Position numbers and translations under genes: made by a program. Shown here in pieces: positions 1 to 9,825 of a stretch of DNA of 64,000 bases. The notes under the pieces were generated by a model, which made no database searches, had not been told where the DNA came from, and saw only the letters and a program-made list of their open reading frames with translations. The stretch is from Mycobacterium sp. E1214 (GTDB taxonomy: Bacteria > Actinomycetota > Actinomycetes > Mycobacteriales > Mycobacteriaceae), in assembly GCF_001666755.1 (NCBI RefSeq), contig NZ_LZJC01000127.1:1-64000 (forward strand). Direction: 5' to 3'. How positions within the stretch are numbered: position 1 is the stretch's first letter; each line of letters starts with the position of its first letter.

Positions 1-84
1 TCCATCCTCATGGGTGAAGACGTCGACGCCCGCCGCAGCTTCATCACCCGCAACGCCAAAGACGTTCGCTTCCTTGATATTTAA
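1..84 (+). CDS. gyrB: DNA gyrase subunit B, C-terminal end (partial)
   Basis: Only the last 27 codons are in the window, open at the left edge and ending with TAA at 82-84. They read SILMGEDVDARRSFITRNAK and then DVRFLDI, which is the highly conserved GyrB C-terminus (the 'MGEDVDARR..FI..NA' tail of the TOPRIM half). GyrB supplies the ATPase and part of the cleavage core of the A2B2 type II topoisomerase. The next gene is a convergent DUF202 gene, not gyrA, so this does not look like the usual dnaA-recF-gyrB-gyrA locus. It may be a second gyrB paralogue, as some mycobacteria carry. The family is certain; which copy it is remains inferred. Confidence 0.9.
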   Translation, partial: SILMGEDVDARRSFITRNAKDVRFLDI

Positions 85-96
85 ACAACGTTCGCA

Positions 97-441
97 TCAT
101 GCGGCGAACATCAGATAAGCGAGGATGATCAGCGTCAACGAGACGACCGAGAGGCCGACCAGTACCACCGCGCGTCGTGCGTGTACCCGCTGTGGCAGCG
201 GGCGGGCCGTCAAAGCGCGGCGACGCCGCGCCCCCACGGCGTAGACGGCCAGCGCGAGAACAGCAGCGGCCGCCGCGATCACCCCGCGCTCCCCAAGGCC
301 GCTCGCAACGGCGAAGTTGCGGTCCTTGAGCAGCACCAACACCCCGGACCCGGCGACGGACAGCGAGGTTCGCGTCCAGGCCAAGGCGGTGCGCTCCGGT
401 TGCAGCCCGCGGTCGGCCGGCGCGGCCTGCGTGGACGTCAC
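97..441 (-). CDS. DUF202 family small membrane protein
   Basis: A 114-residue protein with the DUF202 signature [12 protein letters not shown] at residues 16-27, followed by three hydrophobic segments (about 27-40, 53-71 and 91-112), so it is an integral membrane protein. The GTG start at 441 overlaps the TGA of the upstream DUF202 gene (GTGA), which implies translational coupling. An earlier in-frame start would run through the upstream gene and is rejected. The function of DUF202 proteins is not settled. The C-terminus converges on the gyrB end with a 12-base gap. Confidence 0.8.
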   Translation of the reverse strand: MTSTQAAPADRGLQPERTALAWTRTSLSVAGSGVLVLLKDRNFAVASGLGERGVIAAAAAVLALAVYAVGARRRRALTARPLPQRVHARRAVVLVGLSVVSLTLIILAYLMFAA

Positions 442-851
442 CGGCCGGCTCCGGTCCCCGTGAGCGCCAGGGCTACCGTGGCCAGGCCAACGGCCACCAG
501 CGCAACCGCCAGGTACACCGGTGTCGCTGGTCGCGGCAGCGGTTGATCGAGGCGGATCGCCCGGTCGACCTGCCGCCAACGCCGCAGTCCCGCAACCGAA
601 GTCAGCATCGCCGTCGCGCCCACCGCACCGCCGAGCGCGTGCCGCACTCCGGGAATGGCGAATTCCGGCAGGAACTGCACGACACCGACCGCCGCGGCAA
701 GCAACCCCAGCGCGGTCCGCTGCCAAGCCAGGAACGTCCGCTCGTTTGCCAGGGTGAATCGGTAGTCTGGTTCGACATCGGGGACTGCTGACCCCGTCGA
801 GCGGTCCGCGGTGCCCAGTTTCGCTGCAGCGCTTGAGGTTTTCACAATCAC
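438..851 (-). CDS. YidH-like DUF202 membrane protein
   Basis: About 137 residues. The core motif [20 protein letters not shown] is typical of the YidH branch of DUF202 and is followed by three predicted membrane helices. It is the first gene of a two-gene operon with the overlapping DUF202 gene downstream. The start is uncertain. The GTG at 851 has a purine-rich GAAAG stretch just upstream and gives a normal family length; ATG at 914 would add 21 residues without a clear ribosome-binding site; GTG at 845 is also possible. The role is unknown; the two proteins probably form one membrane assembly. Confidence 0.75.
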   Translation of the reverse strand: MIVKTSSAAAKLGTADRSTGSAVPDVEPDYRFTLANERTFLAWQRTALGLLAAAVGVVQFLPEFAIPGVRHALGGAVGATAMLTSVAGLRRWRQVDRAIRLDQPLPRPATPVYLAVALVAVGLATVALALTGTGAGR

Positions 852-1091
852 CCAGTCTTTCGCGTGCGACGCCGGTGTACCAGAAAATCTGAGGTGGCGT
901 AACTCAGTCTTCATTTGCGCGCTGAGCCGGCTCTCGCCTGGGGCCGCGTCGCCCCGGCGAACTTGAACCGGGGCCCGGTGCCACAGCAGCGTGACCACCC
1001 GCGCTGTAGGGGCTGAGATGGCGTAACGGTGGTGCAACGTCCAGTGATCAAGCGGTAATAGAAAGATCCGACGCTGGACAGCGTGTACGAC

Positions 1092-2573
1092 ATGACGACA
1101 TCCGCCCGGCCGGGGCATCGCACGCGGGCCGCTGCGGGGCCGCGCCGGCGGCGCGTTCGAGCGGCGGCCGTCGCCGCGTCAGTCCTGCTGCCCGCACTGC
1201 AGGCGCTCAGCGGATGCGGCCTGCTGACCGAGAACGCCACCGTGATCAACGTGGGGTACCAGTCCAAGACCATCAACACGGTCAACGCCGGAACGTTGCT
1301 GCGTGACCGCGGCGAGTTCGAAAGCGAGCTGCGCCAGCTCGGGGCGTCGACGGGCCGCAAGTACCGCGTGGTGTGGCAGGACTTCTCCTCCGGTGCACCG
1401 CTGACAGCGCAGATGATCGCGACCCACGTCGACATCGGGTCAATGGGCGACTACCCGTTGCTGACCAACGGATCCAAGACCAAGCGGTACGACGACGCCC
1501 GAACCAGCTGGATCGCGACCACCGGCTACAGTCTGCGCGGTTCGCTGAACCAGGTCGTGGTTCCCAACGGTTCCGCGGCCCGCACCCTGGCGGACCTGAC
1601 CGGCAAACGGGTGTCGACCAGCCTTGGCTCGGCCGGTGACGGCATGATCTCAACCGCGTTGCAGCGCAACGGTATCGACTCCCGTTCCGTGCACACCGTC
1701 AACCAAGATCCGTCGATCGGGGCGTCGGCCGTCGACGGCGGGCAGGTCGACGCGCTGGCGCAGTTCGTGCCGTGGCCGCAATTGGTGATCTTCCGCAACC
1801 AGGGCCGGCTGCTCTATGACGGCGGCGACAACAACGTGCCGACGTTTCACGGCGTCGTCGTCCGTAAACAGTTCGCCGACGCCAACCGCGACGTGACGGC
1901 CGCGTTCCTGCGGGCGATGCGGACGACCACCCGCTACATCGTCACGCATCCGCTGGCGGCCGCCCTGCGGGTGAGTCAGTTGACCGGCATCGAACCCGAA
2001 GTCGTCTACCTCTACAACGGCCCCAACGGCCTGGTGTCATTCGATATGACGCTGAAAGGCCAGTTCGTGAAGGCCGCCGACGCGATCAAGAGATTCCTGG
2101 TCGGCCGGGGATCGGTGAGCAAGGACTTCGACGTCGCGTCATTCGTTGACGACGGCTACCTGCGAGGGGTGTTCGGCGGCGACTACGACCGCTTGCGCGC
2201 CGACGTGACCAACCCGAGCGCGTTGAGCGGATACGACGACCTGTGCGGCTTGCCCGTCGGCGACCCGGCGCAGGCCTCGGAGTTATGGGCCCGGGGGGCC
2301 GACACCACCACAGTGGCCGCGACACCAACCTGCCTGCTGCGCCGCGCGGCCGCCACCGCCGCGGTGCGGGCCGCGTACGTCCCGGACACCCTGACCGGCA
2401 CCCGGCTGTTCGCCAACCACGCTGTGTGGCTCGACGACCCGGGCGCAGCGCCCACTCAGCGCTACAAACCCTTCGCGACGGCCGCCGGCGCCGACGCCTA
2501 CCGGGCGAGTCATCCGGCAGCCGCACCACTCGCCTTCCCCGCAGCCGTCGCACAGTCGCGGTCGCCGCAGTAG
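1092..2573 (+). CDS. ABC transporter substrate-binding lipoprotein (nitrate/sulfonate/taurine type) with extra C-terminal domain
   Basis: A 493-residue exported lipoprotein. The N-terminus has an arginine cluster, a hydrophobic stretch and the lipobox ALSGC with acylated Cys42. Residues about 50-370 fit the NMT1/SsuA/NrtA/TauA periplasmic-binding fold, for example the [10 protein letters not shown] motif and the '[20 protein letters not shown]' segment. After the normal end of the fold there are about 100 more residues with a Cys-containing LCGLPVGD stretch and a [18 protein letters not shown] segment that resembles the end of NosL-type copper chaperones (inference). The permease gene starts 33 bases downstream and an ATPase follows. 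The substrate cannot be named from sequence. GTG at 1083 is an alternative start. Confidence 0.85.
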   Translation: MTTSARPGHRTRAAAGPRRRRVRAAAVAASVLLPALQALSGCGLLTENATVINVGYQSKTINTVNAGTLLRDRGEFESELRQLGASTGRKYRVVWQDFSSGAPLTAQMIATHVDIGSMGDYPLLTNGSKTKRYDDARTSWIATTGYSLRGSLNQVVVPNGSAARTLADLTGKRVSTSLGSAGDGMISTALQRNGIDSRSVHTVNQDPSIGASAVDGGQVDALAQFVPWPQLVIFRNQGRLLYDGGDNNVPTFHGVVVRKQFADANRDVTAAFLRAMRTTTRYIVTHPLAAALRVSQLTGIEPEVVYLYNGPNGLVSFDMTLKGQFVKAADAIKRFLVGRGSVSKDFDVASFVDDGYLRGVFGGDYDRLRADVTNPSALSGYDDLCGLPVGDPAQASELWARGADTTTVAATPTCLLRRAAATAAVRAAYVPDTLTGTRLFANHAVWLDDPGAAPTQRYKPFATAAGADAYRASHPAAAPLAFPAAVAQSRSPQ

Positions 2574-2606
2574 CCGCCAACTGAAGTCAGAAAGTAAGGA
2601 GTCCTC

Positions 2607-3494
2607 GTGACAAGCACATTGAGCCGCCTGGAAGCGGCCGCCGCGCCGCCCGCGCCGGCGGTCAAGGCGCCGACACTCAGGCCGCACCGACGCATCGCCT
2701 CCCGCGTTCCGACGGCAATCCAGCGCCGCATCGCGGCCCTGGTGTTGCCGCTGATCCCGATCGTCGCGTTCGTCGCGCTGTGGCAGCTGCTCACCGCTCA
2801 CAACGTCGTCGCCTGGCTGCGGTTCAACCGGATGCCCGCGCCCATGCGCGTCGTCGAAAGCCTCGGTGCGCGGATCAGCTCCGGCGGCTACTACGACGAC
2901 CTGCTGGCCAGCCTGCAGCGGATCCTGCTCGGGTTCGGGCTCGCCGCCGCGGTCGGTATCGCCCTGGGCATCCTGGTCGGGCGCTCCGCGATGGCACGAA
3001 TGACGTTGCGTCCCTTCATCGAAATTGTGCGGCCCATCCCCGCGATCGCCCTGGTGCCGCTGACCATCCTGCTGTTCCCCTCCAGCGAACAAGGCATCGT
3101 GTTCATCACCTTCTTCGCCGCGTTCTTCCCGGTGGTCGTCAGCACCATCCACGCGACGGAGTCGCTGCCCAAAGTGTGGGAAGAAGCCGCCAAAACGATG
3201 GGCGCAAGCCGTGTTTCGCTCCTGCTGCACGTGATCCTCCCCGGCGCGCTGCCCGGCATCTTCACGGGCCTGTCCGTCGCCATGGGCGTGGCCTGGATCT
3301 GTGTGGTCAGCGCGGAGATGATTTCCGGGCAGTTCGGCATCGGCTACTACACCTGGCAGTCCTACGGCCTGCTCGATTACCCTGCAGTGGTCGTCGGCAT
3401 GATCTCGATCGGCGCGCTGGGGCTGATGACGGCGTGGGCGGTGGAGCGGGTCGGCCGCCGCGTCAACCATTGGTTGCCGAGGGCGAGCCGATGA
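2607..3494 (+). CDS. ABC transporter permease (SsuC/TauC/NrtB family)
   Basis: A 295-residue inner-membrane permease of the binding-protein-dependent class (BPD_transp_1). A cytoplasmic N-terminus of about 45 residues leads into about six hydrophobic helices. The EAA loop that docks on the ATPase is visible at about residues 191-220 (EEAAKTMGASR...LPGALPGIFTG). The GTG start is set by the ribosome-binding site AAGGAG at 2596-2601. Its TGA overlaps the ATG of the ATPase gene (ATGA), so the two are translationally coupled. With the lipoprotein upstream and the ATPase downstream it makes a complete importer for an oxyanion or organosulfur compound. Confidence 0.9.
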   Translation: MTSTLSRLEAAAAPPAPAVKAPTLRPHRRIASRVPTAIQRRIAALVLPLIPIVAFVALWQLLTAHNVVAWLRFNRMPAPMRVVESLGARISSGGYYDDLLASLQRILLGFGLAAAVGIALGILVGRSAMARMTLRPFIEIVRPIPAIALVPLTILLFPSSEQGIVFITFFAAFFPVVVSTIHATESLPKVWEEAAKTMGASRVSLLLHVILPGALPGIFTGLSVAMGVAWICVVSAEMISGQFGIGYYTWQSYGLLDYPAVVVGMISIGALGLMTAWAVERVGRRVNHWLPRASR

Positions 3495-4246
3495 GCGCCG
3501 GCGCCGTTCACCTCGACGGGTTGAAGTTGGGGTTCAACGGAGTCGTCGCCGCCGACATCACCCTGGACATCGATCCTGGCGAGGTGGTCGTCTTCCTGGG
3601 CCCGTCGGGGTGCGGCAAGTCGACGATCCTGCGAGCGCTGGCCGGGCTGCTCACCCCGCTGAGTGGGCACGCCACGGTCGACGGCGCACCGGTGGCGGGC
3701 AATGCGGCCCAGTGCGCCATGGTGTTTCAGGAGGATGCGCTGTTCCCGTGGCGCACGGCACTGAAGAACGTGATGTACCCGATGCGGCTGCGGGGCGTCC
3801 GCGGCAAGGATTTGAAGGCCGCTGCGCAAGACCGGCTCGCGCAGGTGGGCCTGGCGTCCTACGGCGGTCATCTGCCCAGCCACCTGTCCGGCGGCATGCG
3901 TCAGCGGGTCCAGTTGGCGCGCACCCTCGCGTGCGAGCCGAAGGTGATGCTGATGGACGAACCCTTCGGCGCGCTGGATGCCCAGACCCGACTGGAGATG
4001 CAGCGGCTGCTGATGACGGTGTGGGAGCAACAGAAGATGACCATCCTGTTCGTCACCCACGACGTCGACGAGGCGCTGCTGCTCGCCGACCGGATCGTGT
4101 TGTTGAGCCACCGGCCCGCGACCGTCGCCGACGTCATCACCATCGACGAACCTCGCGCTCCGCAAGCCCCGTTCACCGACGCCTATCAGCGCCGCCGCCG
4201 CGACATCCTCGCGTTCCTCGGGCACGATTCGGCCGCGACCGCATAG
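3491..4246 (+). CDS. ABC transporter ATP-binding protein (SsuB/TauB/NrtD family)
   Basis: A 251-residue cytoplasmic ATPase with every nucleotide-binding motif intact: Walker A GPSGCGKST (37-45), Q-loop Gln80 in FQEDALFPW, signature LSGGM (132-136), Walker B VMLMDEP (to residue 158) and switch His190. The EDALFPW Q-loop is characteristic of the nitrate/taurine/sulfonate importer branch. ATG at 3491 overlaps the permease stop. It energises the importer encoded by the two preceding genes. The C-terminus has no regulatory domain. Confidence 0.92.
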   Translation: MSAGAVHLDGLKLGFNGVVAADITLDIDPGEVVVFLGPSGCGKSTILRALAGLLTPLSGHATVDGAPVAGNAAQCAMVFQEDALFPWRTALKNVMYPMRLRGVRGKDLKAAAQDRLAQVGLASYGGHLPSHLSGGMRQRVQLARTLACEPKVMLMDEPFGALDAQTRLEMQRLLMTVWEQQKMTILFVTHDVDEALLLADRIVLLSHRPATVADVITIDEPRAPQAPFTDAYQRRRRDILAFLGHDSAATA

Positions 4247-4320
4247 GACCGCGCTCACCGACGGTGGCCGGTGCGCAGATGCTCCGACCGCCGTCCACTT
4301 CACCGGAAGGTCAGCAAGTG

Positions 4321-4671
4321 ATGACTGAGACCGAACTGCGGGTAACCGGAGAGCTCACCGCCATCCCGGGCGTACGCCATTGGCCGTACCTCGCCTCCGG
4401 ACGCGAACAACTGGGCGCTTCGCCCGACGATCGGCCGCGGCTGGTCGGGACCACGCGGACAGCGTCCCCCACCCACCACGCGGACGTGGCGCAAGCCCGG
4501 TTGTTCGCCGACCTGTTGCGCGCGGAGCACGCCGAACTCGGTGCCGCCGCGGGCCTCGGGCCGCACCTGCGTCCGCAGCCGTGCACCTCTGAGCAACTCC
4601 GGCAGTTGCAGGCGCGCATGAAAGAGATCCGCCGACTTCTCCTTGCACTCGAAAAGCGCTTCCGCTGTTGA
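4321..4671 (+). CDS. hypothetical protein downstream of the ABC operon
   Basis: A 116-residue soluble protein that I do not recognise. The N-terminal half is proline- and threonine-rich. The C-terminal half (about 55-116) is helical and charged, ending in a likely coiled-coil (EQLRQLQARMKEIRRLLLAL). A GAAGG ribosome-binding site precedes GTG-ATG at 4318/4321. It lies 74 bases after the ATPase gene and 61 before the SulP gene, on the same strand, so it may belong to either transcription unit. No signal peptide or membrane segment is visible. Confidence 0.6.
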   Translation: MTETELRVTGELTAIPGVRHWPYLASGREQLGASPDDRPRLVGTTRTASPTHHADVAQARLFADLLRAEHAELGAAAGLGPHLRPQPCTSEQLRQLQARMKEIRRLLLALEKRFRC

Positions 4672-4732
4672 TGATTGCCCTACCCTTCACGGCGTCCGGC
4701 ATCGGAGCACCGTCAGAACGGAGCAAAGCACG

Positions 4733-6244
4733 ATGAGGCCCCACACTGCTGTCGCACGTCGGAGCGCGCTCACCAGGAGCGACTCGGCCCTCGGCGCGCT
4801 GCGCAGCCTGCCCCGGTTGCGCACGGAAGTACTTGCGGGACTTGTCGTGGCGCTCGCGCTGATCCCTGAGGCCATCGCCTTCTCGGTCATCGCCGGTGTC
4901 GATCCCCGAGTCGGCCTGTTCTCTTCGGTGACCATGGCGCTCACCACGGCTGTTGCAGGGGGCCGACCGGCGATGATCTCGGCGGCGACCGCCGCCGTGG
5001 CCCTCGTCGTCGCGCCGGTCGGTCGCGAACACGGCATCGATTATCTGGTGGCGACGATCATCATGGCCGGCGTCTTCCAGGTGCTGCTCGGCTTGGCCGG
5101 CGTCGCTAGACTTATGCGGTTCATTCCGCGCAGCGTGATGATCGGGTTCGTCAACGCCCTGGCCATTCTGGTGTTCCTCTCCCAGCTGCGGCACTTGGTG
5201 GGTGTCCCGTGGCCGGTGTACCCGCTCGCCGCAGTCGGGATCGCGATCATGGTGCTGCTGCCGAAACTGACCACAGCGGTCCCGCCGCCCTTGGTGGCGG
5301 TGCTGGTCCTGACGGCGGCGGTCGTGGCGTTCGGCTGGCACGTGCCCGACGTGGCATCCCAAGGCCAACTGCCGCATTCGCTGCCGACACCGGCGATTCC
5401 GCATGTCCCGCTGACGTGGGCCGCGCTGCGGCTTATCGCTCCGTACGCCGTCGGCGCGGCGTTGGTCGGGCTGCTGGAGTCGTTGATGACCGCCAAGCTC
5501 GTCGACGATCTCACCGAAACGCCGTCGAACAAGACCCGGGAAGCGTGCGGCCAGGGCGTGGCCAACATCGTCACCGGAATCTTCGGCGGCATGGGCGGCT
5601 GCGCCGTCGTCGGCCAGACCATGATGAACGTCAAGATCGCCGGCGGACGCACGCGGCTGTCGACTGCGTGCACCGGCGCATTCCTGTTGCTTCTCATCAT
5701 GTCTCTCGGCGACCTGGTCGGTCGGATACCGATGGCCGCGCTGGCCGCCGTGATGATCGTGGTCTCCGCCGCCACCTTCGACTGGCACAGCGTGGCGCCA
5801 CGCACACTGAAAGTGTTGCCGCGCAGCGAAACGGTCGTCATGGTCGTCACCGTGGTGGCCACCGTACTCACGGGCAACCTGGCCGTCGGGGTGACCTTGG
5901 GCGTGCTCACCGCCATGGTCGCCTTCGCGCGCCGGGTCGCGCACCTGACCATCGTCGAAGCCGACCACCCGTCGCACGCTCGCGGCACCCGCGTCTACCG
6001 CGTCCGGGGCGAACTGTTCTTCGCCTCCAGCAACGACCTCGTCCATCAATTCGACTACGCCAACGACCCCGACGACATCCTGATCGACATGTCCGGCACC
6101 GACGTCTGGGACGCTTCGGCGGTCGCCACCCTCGACGCCATCCGAAACAAGTACCGTGCCCGCGGCAAGACCGTGCGGATGAGCGGCCTGGACGGGGCCA
6201 GCCTCGAGCGGCTCAACCGCCTCTCCGGCCGGCTGGGTGTCTGA
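4733..6244 (+). CDS. SulP family anion transporter with STAS domain
   Basis: A 503-residue protein of the SLC26/SulP family (sulfate, bicarbonate or related anions). It begins with the family helix RTEVLAGLVVALALIPEAIA and has about 10-12 hydrophobic segments to residue ~405. The conserved motif NKTREACGQGVANIVTGIFG sits in the middle. The C-terminal ~90 residues form a STAS domain (VYRVRGELFFASSNDLVHQF...ILIDMSGTDVWDASAVATLD). The ATG at 4733 follows GGAG at 4720-4723. The neighbouring importer could also handle an oxyanion, so a shared sulfate or bicarbonate role is possible but not shown. Confidence 0.9.
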   Translation: MRPHTAVARRSALTRSDSALGALRSLPRLRTEVLAGLVVALALIPEAIAFSVIAGVDPRVGLFSSVTMALTTAVAGGRPAMISAATAAVALVVAPVGREHGIDYLVATIIMAGVFQVLLGLAGVARLMRFIPRSVMIGFVNALAILVFLSQLRHLVGVPWPVYPLAAVGIAIMVLLPKLTTAVPPPLVAVLVLTAAVVAFGWHVPDVASQGQLPHSLPTPAIPHVPLTWAALRLIAPYAVGAALVGLLESLMTAKLVDDLTETPSNKTREACGQGVANIVTGIFGGMGGCAVVGQTMMNVKIAGGRTRLSTACTGAFLLLLIMSLGDLVGRIPMAALAAVMIVVSAATFDWHSVAPRTLKVLPRSETVVMVVTVVATVLTGNLAVGVTLGVLTAMVAFARRVAHLTIVEADHPSHARGTRVYRVRGELFFASSNDLVHQFDYANDPDDILIDMSGTDVWDASAVATLDAIRNKYRARGKTVRMSGLDGASLERLNRLSGRLGV

Positions 6245-6373
6245 CCGGGCGCCGACCGGCTCGTCGACGGCATCGCCGTAACGCGCAGCCCCGAGGCGGT
6301 CCGTCGGGCACAATGAGCTCGACATCAGCCGCAGCGCGTGGCCCACGCCGGCCCGACGAGGGATTGCCGAGAC

Positions 6374-9300
6374 ATGCCCCGGATCTTCCTGAGCCACTCC
6401 AGCAAGGACAACGCGCAGGCGGCCGCGTTGCGGCAGTGGCTGATCGACCAACGCCCGGAATTGGTCGACGAGATCTTCCTCGACATCGCCGAGGACACCG
6501 GCCTGGCCCCGGGTCACCGGTGGAAAGACGCGCTGCGCCAAGCGAATCAACGCTGCGAGGCGGTGATCTGCCTGGTGTCCCATTCGTGGGGCAGCTCGCC
6601 GGAGTGCAAGACCGAATACCGCACCGCGGAGAACCTGGGCAAGCAGATCCTCGTCGCCCGGCTCGAAGACACCGGCGATTCCGACATCACCGCCGAGTGG
6701 CAGCGCTGCGACCTGTTCGCGCCCGGGCCCACGACCGAGATCACCGCGGCCGGGGCGCAGGTGTCGTTCAACGCGGCAGCGCTCGACCAGCTGAAGAAGG
6801 CGATCGAGGGCACCGGTATTGGGCCGGAGAACTTCGTGTGGCCGCCGCGCAGCGACCCGGATCGCGAGCCCTACCGCGGCTGGGAACCGTTCGAGGACAT
6901 CGACGCCGGCGTCTTCTTCGGGCGCGACGCCGCGATCATGCGGGGCACCGACGAGCTGCGCAAGATGCGGTACTCGGGTGTGAAGTCGCTATTCGTCATC
7001 TTGGGCCCCTCGGGCAGCGGCAAATCCTCGTTTCTGCGGGCGGGGCTGATTCCGCGGCTGCAGCGCAACGACCGCAACTTCCTGGTGCTCGGGACGGTGC
7101 GCCCGGGACGCGGCGCCGTCACCGGGGATCGCGGGCTGGCCGCGGCGATCCACGCCGCGCGCCGCGGGCTGCGGCTGCCCGGCGCGCCGCCGTTCGGTGA
7201 GATCAAGAGGATCTGCCGAGACGGGGACGCCGACCGCGTGTGCGAGCTGCTCCTGGAGGTGCGCGACGCCGCCGCCGCGCGGCTCGCCGACACCGGCTCC
7301 GGCACCGCCAAGGGGCAGGCGCCAACGCTGGTGCTGCCCCTGGACCAGGCGGAGGAATTGTTCTCGGCCGACGCCGTTTCCGCGCAGGCCGCGCAGGAGG
7401 CGCATCGCTTCCTCGAGCTGGTGGCGGCCGTCATCGCGCGCGTCAACGCCGGCGACGTCCGGCTGATCGTCGCGGCCACCATCCGCACCGACCGTTACGA
7501 GGCGATGCAGAACCATCCCGCCCTCGACGGGATCGGCACCGAGCTGTTCAACGAGCTGAAAACCATGCCGCACCACCAGTTTCCGGCCGTCATCAAGGGC
7601 CCGGCCGCCCGCGCCTCCGAGGCCGGCGACCGGCTGGCGATCGCCGACGACCTCGTCGACCGCCTGATCGCCGACGCGGGCCGGGGCGCCGACACCCTGC
7701 CGCTGCTGGCGCTCACCCTGCGCGAGCTCTACACCGATTACGGCACCGCCGAGGAGATCACCTGCGCCGACTACGAGTCCATGGGCGGCATGCCCAACGT
7801 GGTGAACAACCAGATCGAGGAGATCCTGTCGGCCGCACCGCAGGACCGCGAGAGCGCGCTGGCACTGCTGCGTTCGGCGTTCATTCCCTGGCTGGCCTCC
7901 ATCAACCCCGATAACGACGCCGCGCTGCGCCGGGTCGCGCTGCATTCGGAGCTGCCCGACGAAAGCCGCCCGCTCATCGACGCTTTCGTGGAGAAGCGGC
8001 TGCTCGTCCGCGACCGCCGCGGCACGGAGGTGGTGCTGGAGGTCGCCCTGGAAAGCCTGCTGCGCCAATGGGATCAGCTAGCGCAATGGCTCCGCGAGGA
8101 ACGCCAAAGTCTGGTCACCGCCGCCGAAGTGGAGCGCTCGGCCGCCGCCTGGGCCCGGCATGGCCGCGACGAGTCCTGGCTGCTGGAAGGGTCGCGGCTG
8201 ACCTCCGCGGAAACGGTTGCGACGCAACCTGGATTCGCCGAGCGACTCGCGGTGGCCGCCGACTACCTGACCGCTTCCCGCAAGCGAGAAGACGACAGAC
8301 TCGACGCCGAGCGGCGCCGCCACTACGACGCTGTCGCGCGCCGACTTGTGGTCGAAGCGAAAGCGATGATGGCGCACACCATTCCGGGCGGGGACGCCGG
8401 CGCCTTCCAGCAACTGCTCGCCGCCCGCGCCATCGCGTCGGTGCCCGACGACGCGGCGATCGCGGACGCGCTGGCGCTGCGCGCCCGCACACTCAAGATC
8501 ATGGACGCGGGCCAACCCCTGCTGGGCGTGGCGTTCAGCCCCGACGGGCGGCGGCTGGCCGCCGCCGGTGAGGACAAGACGATCCGGCTCTGGGATGCGA
8601 TCACCGGCCAGCCGGTCGGCCGACCCTTCGCCGGTCACACCGTGCGGGTGCACTGCGTGGCGTTCAGCCCCGACGGCCGTCAGTTGGCCAGCGGTGCCGG
8701 CGACCAGACCGTCCGGCTGTGGGACGCTGCCACCGGCGAGCCGATCGGCGCGCCCCTGAGCGGGCACACCGGCGTCGTGTACGGGGTCGCGTTCAGCCCG
8801 GACGGGCGGCGCCTCGCCAGCGCCGGGGACGACCGGACGGTGCGGTTGTGGGACGCGGCCACCGGCGAGCCGATCGGCGCGCCCCTGACCGGGCACACCG
8901 GCGTCGTCTACGCGGTCGCGTTCAGTCCCGACGGGCGGCTGGCCAGCGCCAGCGGCGACACGACCGTCCGGTTGTGGGACGCGGCCACCGGCCGGCCCGC
9001 GGGCGAACCGCTGACCGGGCACTCCGACACGGTGTGGGCGGTGGAGTTCAGCCGGGACGGCCGACGCCTGGCCAGCGGCAGCCGCGATCAGACGGTGCGC
9101 CTGTGGGATCCGGACAGCGGCGCCCCGCTGGCAGCACCGCTCGTCGGGCACACCGGCGTCGTGTGTGACGTGGCGTTCGACCCTGTCGGCGCGCGGCTGG
9201 CCAGCTCCAGCTACGACGGCACCGTGCGCATCTGGGACGGGGCCGAGAGCCAATGCCTGGTCGGGCACACCGACTCCGTGCACGGCGTGACGTTCAGCCC

Positions 9301-9523
9301 CGACGGGCGGCGCGTCGCCAGCGCCAGCCAGGACAAGACCGCGCGGCTGTGGGACGCCGCCGATTCCGAGCCGTCCGGGACGGGTGATCACGAAACCCTC
9401 TGCGGCAAGCTGACTTCCAATATCAGCCGGGAGCAGTGGCGGGTGTGGGTGGCGCCGGACATCGACTACATTCCGGCGTGCCCCGACCTGCCGATCCCGG
9501 GGGACGAGCCGGGGGCGGGCTGA
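6374..9523 (+). CDS. TIR - STAND NTPase - WD40 repeat protein (putative immune sensor/effector)
   Basis: A 1049-residue multidomain protein. Residues 1-~100 are a TIR domain ([12 protein letters not shown]...; Glu81 in SPECKTE sits where TIR NADases have their catalytic Glu). Residues ~163-600 are a STAND P-loop module of the nSTAND1 type: the entry motif [20 protein letters not shown], Walker [10 protein letters not shown] (211-219) and Walker [12 protein letters not shown]. Residues ~713-998 are seven WD40 repeats (GH...WD), enough for one beta-propeller. A conserved-looking Trp/Cys-rich tail follows. TIR-STAND-repeat proteins are commonly bacterial sensors that oligomerise on ligand binding and deplete NAD (family knowledge); the trigger here is unknown. 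ATG at 6374 starts exactly at the TIR fold. It appears to be a single-gene unit. Confidence 0.9.
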   Translation: MPRIFLSHSSKDNAQAAALRQWLIDQRPELVDEIFLDIAEDTGLAPGHRWKDALRQANQRCEAVICLVSHSWGSSPECKTEYRTAENLGKQILVARLEDTGDSDITAEWQRCDLFAPGPTTEITAAGAQVSFNAAALDQLKKAIEGTGIGPENFVWPPRSDPDREPYRGWEPFEDIDAGVFFGRDAAIMRGTDELRKMRYSGVKSLFVILGPSGSGKSSFLRAGLIPRLQRNDRNFLVLGTVRPGRGAVTGDRGLAAAIHAARRGLRLPGAPPFGEIKRICRDGDADRVCELLLEVRDAAAARLADTGSGTAKGQAPTLVLPLDQAEELFSADAVSAQAAQEAHRFLELVAAVIARVNAGDVRLIVAATIRTDRYEAMQNHPALDGIGTELFNELKTMPHHQFPAVIKGPAARASEAGDRLAIADDLVDRLIADAGRGADTLPLLALTLRELYTDYGTAEEITCADYESMGGMPNVVNNQIEEILSAAPQDRESALALLRSAFIPWLASINPDNDAALRRVALHSELPDESRPLIDAFVEKRLLVRDRRGTEVVLEVALESLLRQWDQLAQWLREERQSLVTAAEVERSAAAWARHGRDESWLLEGSRLTSAETVATQPGFAERLAVAADYLTASRKREDDRLDAERRRHYDAVARRLVVEAKAMMAHTIPGGDAGAFQQLLAARAIASVPDDAAIADALALRARTLKIMDAGQPLLGVAFSPDGRRLAAAGEDKTIRLWDAITGQPVGRPFAGHTVRVHCVAFSPDGRQLASGAGDQTVRLWDAATGEPIGAPLSGHTGVVYGVAFSPDGRRLASAGDDRTVRLWDAATGEPIGAPLTGHTGVVYAVAFSPDGRLASASGDTTVRLWDAATGRPAGEPLTGHSDTVWAVEFSRDGRRLASGSRDQTVRLWDPDSGAPLAAPLVGHTGVVCDVAFDPVGARLASSSYDGTVRIWDGAESQCLVGHTDSVHGVTFSPDGRRVASASQDKTARLWDAADSEPSGTGDHETLCGKLTSNISREQWRVWVAPDIDYIPACPDLPIPGDEPGAG
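8514..9366 (+). repeat. seven tandem WD40-encoding units, mostly 129 bases
   Basis: Units begin at about 8514, 8630, 8759, 8888, 9014, 9143 and 9260, inside the TIR-STAND gene. Spacings are 129, 129, 126, 129 and 117. Units 3 and 4 are nearly identical in DNA over long stretches (both encode [17 protein letters not shown]), which indicates recent duplication or gene conversion of propeller blades. Unit 4 has lost one codon in the DGRRLAS loop. Confidence 0.85.
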
Positions 9524-9825
9524 GCTTCGGCCGTGCGCACTTCAGTACCTGACTGCGAGTGCAAAAAGCCGGCGCCGGCGAGTTCGGCGACGGCGGTATG
9601 GTCCAGCGGCAAGGACGAGCCGACTCGATGGATTCTTGAGGTCAGCTGTGAGAGCTGCGGTGTACAACCCGGCTGGCTTCCGCGTTAACACGGCGATCGG
9701 GCCGCCCCCTGGAGAGCGAGGGACGCTCCTCACTTAAGTCGGACGCGACGTAAGGCCATCCGGTTCCACTCCGTCGCAGGAGTTTATCGAACACTGTTCA
9801 CGAGCTGACGGTCTGGTTTAGGCCG
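9524..9825. other. intergenic region with no gene seen
   Basis: A 302-base gap between the TIR-STAND gene and the convergent lipoprotein gene. A 63-codon minus-strand frame (9542-9733) is arginine-rich, lacks family features and is not accepted. The GC content starts to fall here, so this may be the left edge of the lower-GC segment running to about 13.1 kb. No tRNA, insertion sequence or clear terminator was seen. Confidence 0.5.

Noticed and set aside
90..109. Hairpin GTTCGC/GCGAAC between gyrB and the DUF202 gene as terminator
   Set aside because: Six-base stem without a T-run and partly inside the DUF202 coding end; too weak to call.
2283..3470. A long minus-strand frame across the ABC operon
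   Set aside because: Low-complexity Gln/His/Asp-rich sequence complementary to intact permease and lipoprotein genes.
4355..6583. A 742-codon minus-strand open frame antisense to the SulP gene
   Set aside because: Composition is His/Arg/Asp-rich with no domain, and it mirrors the codon bias of the convincing plus-strand transporter; a high-GC shadow.
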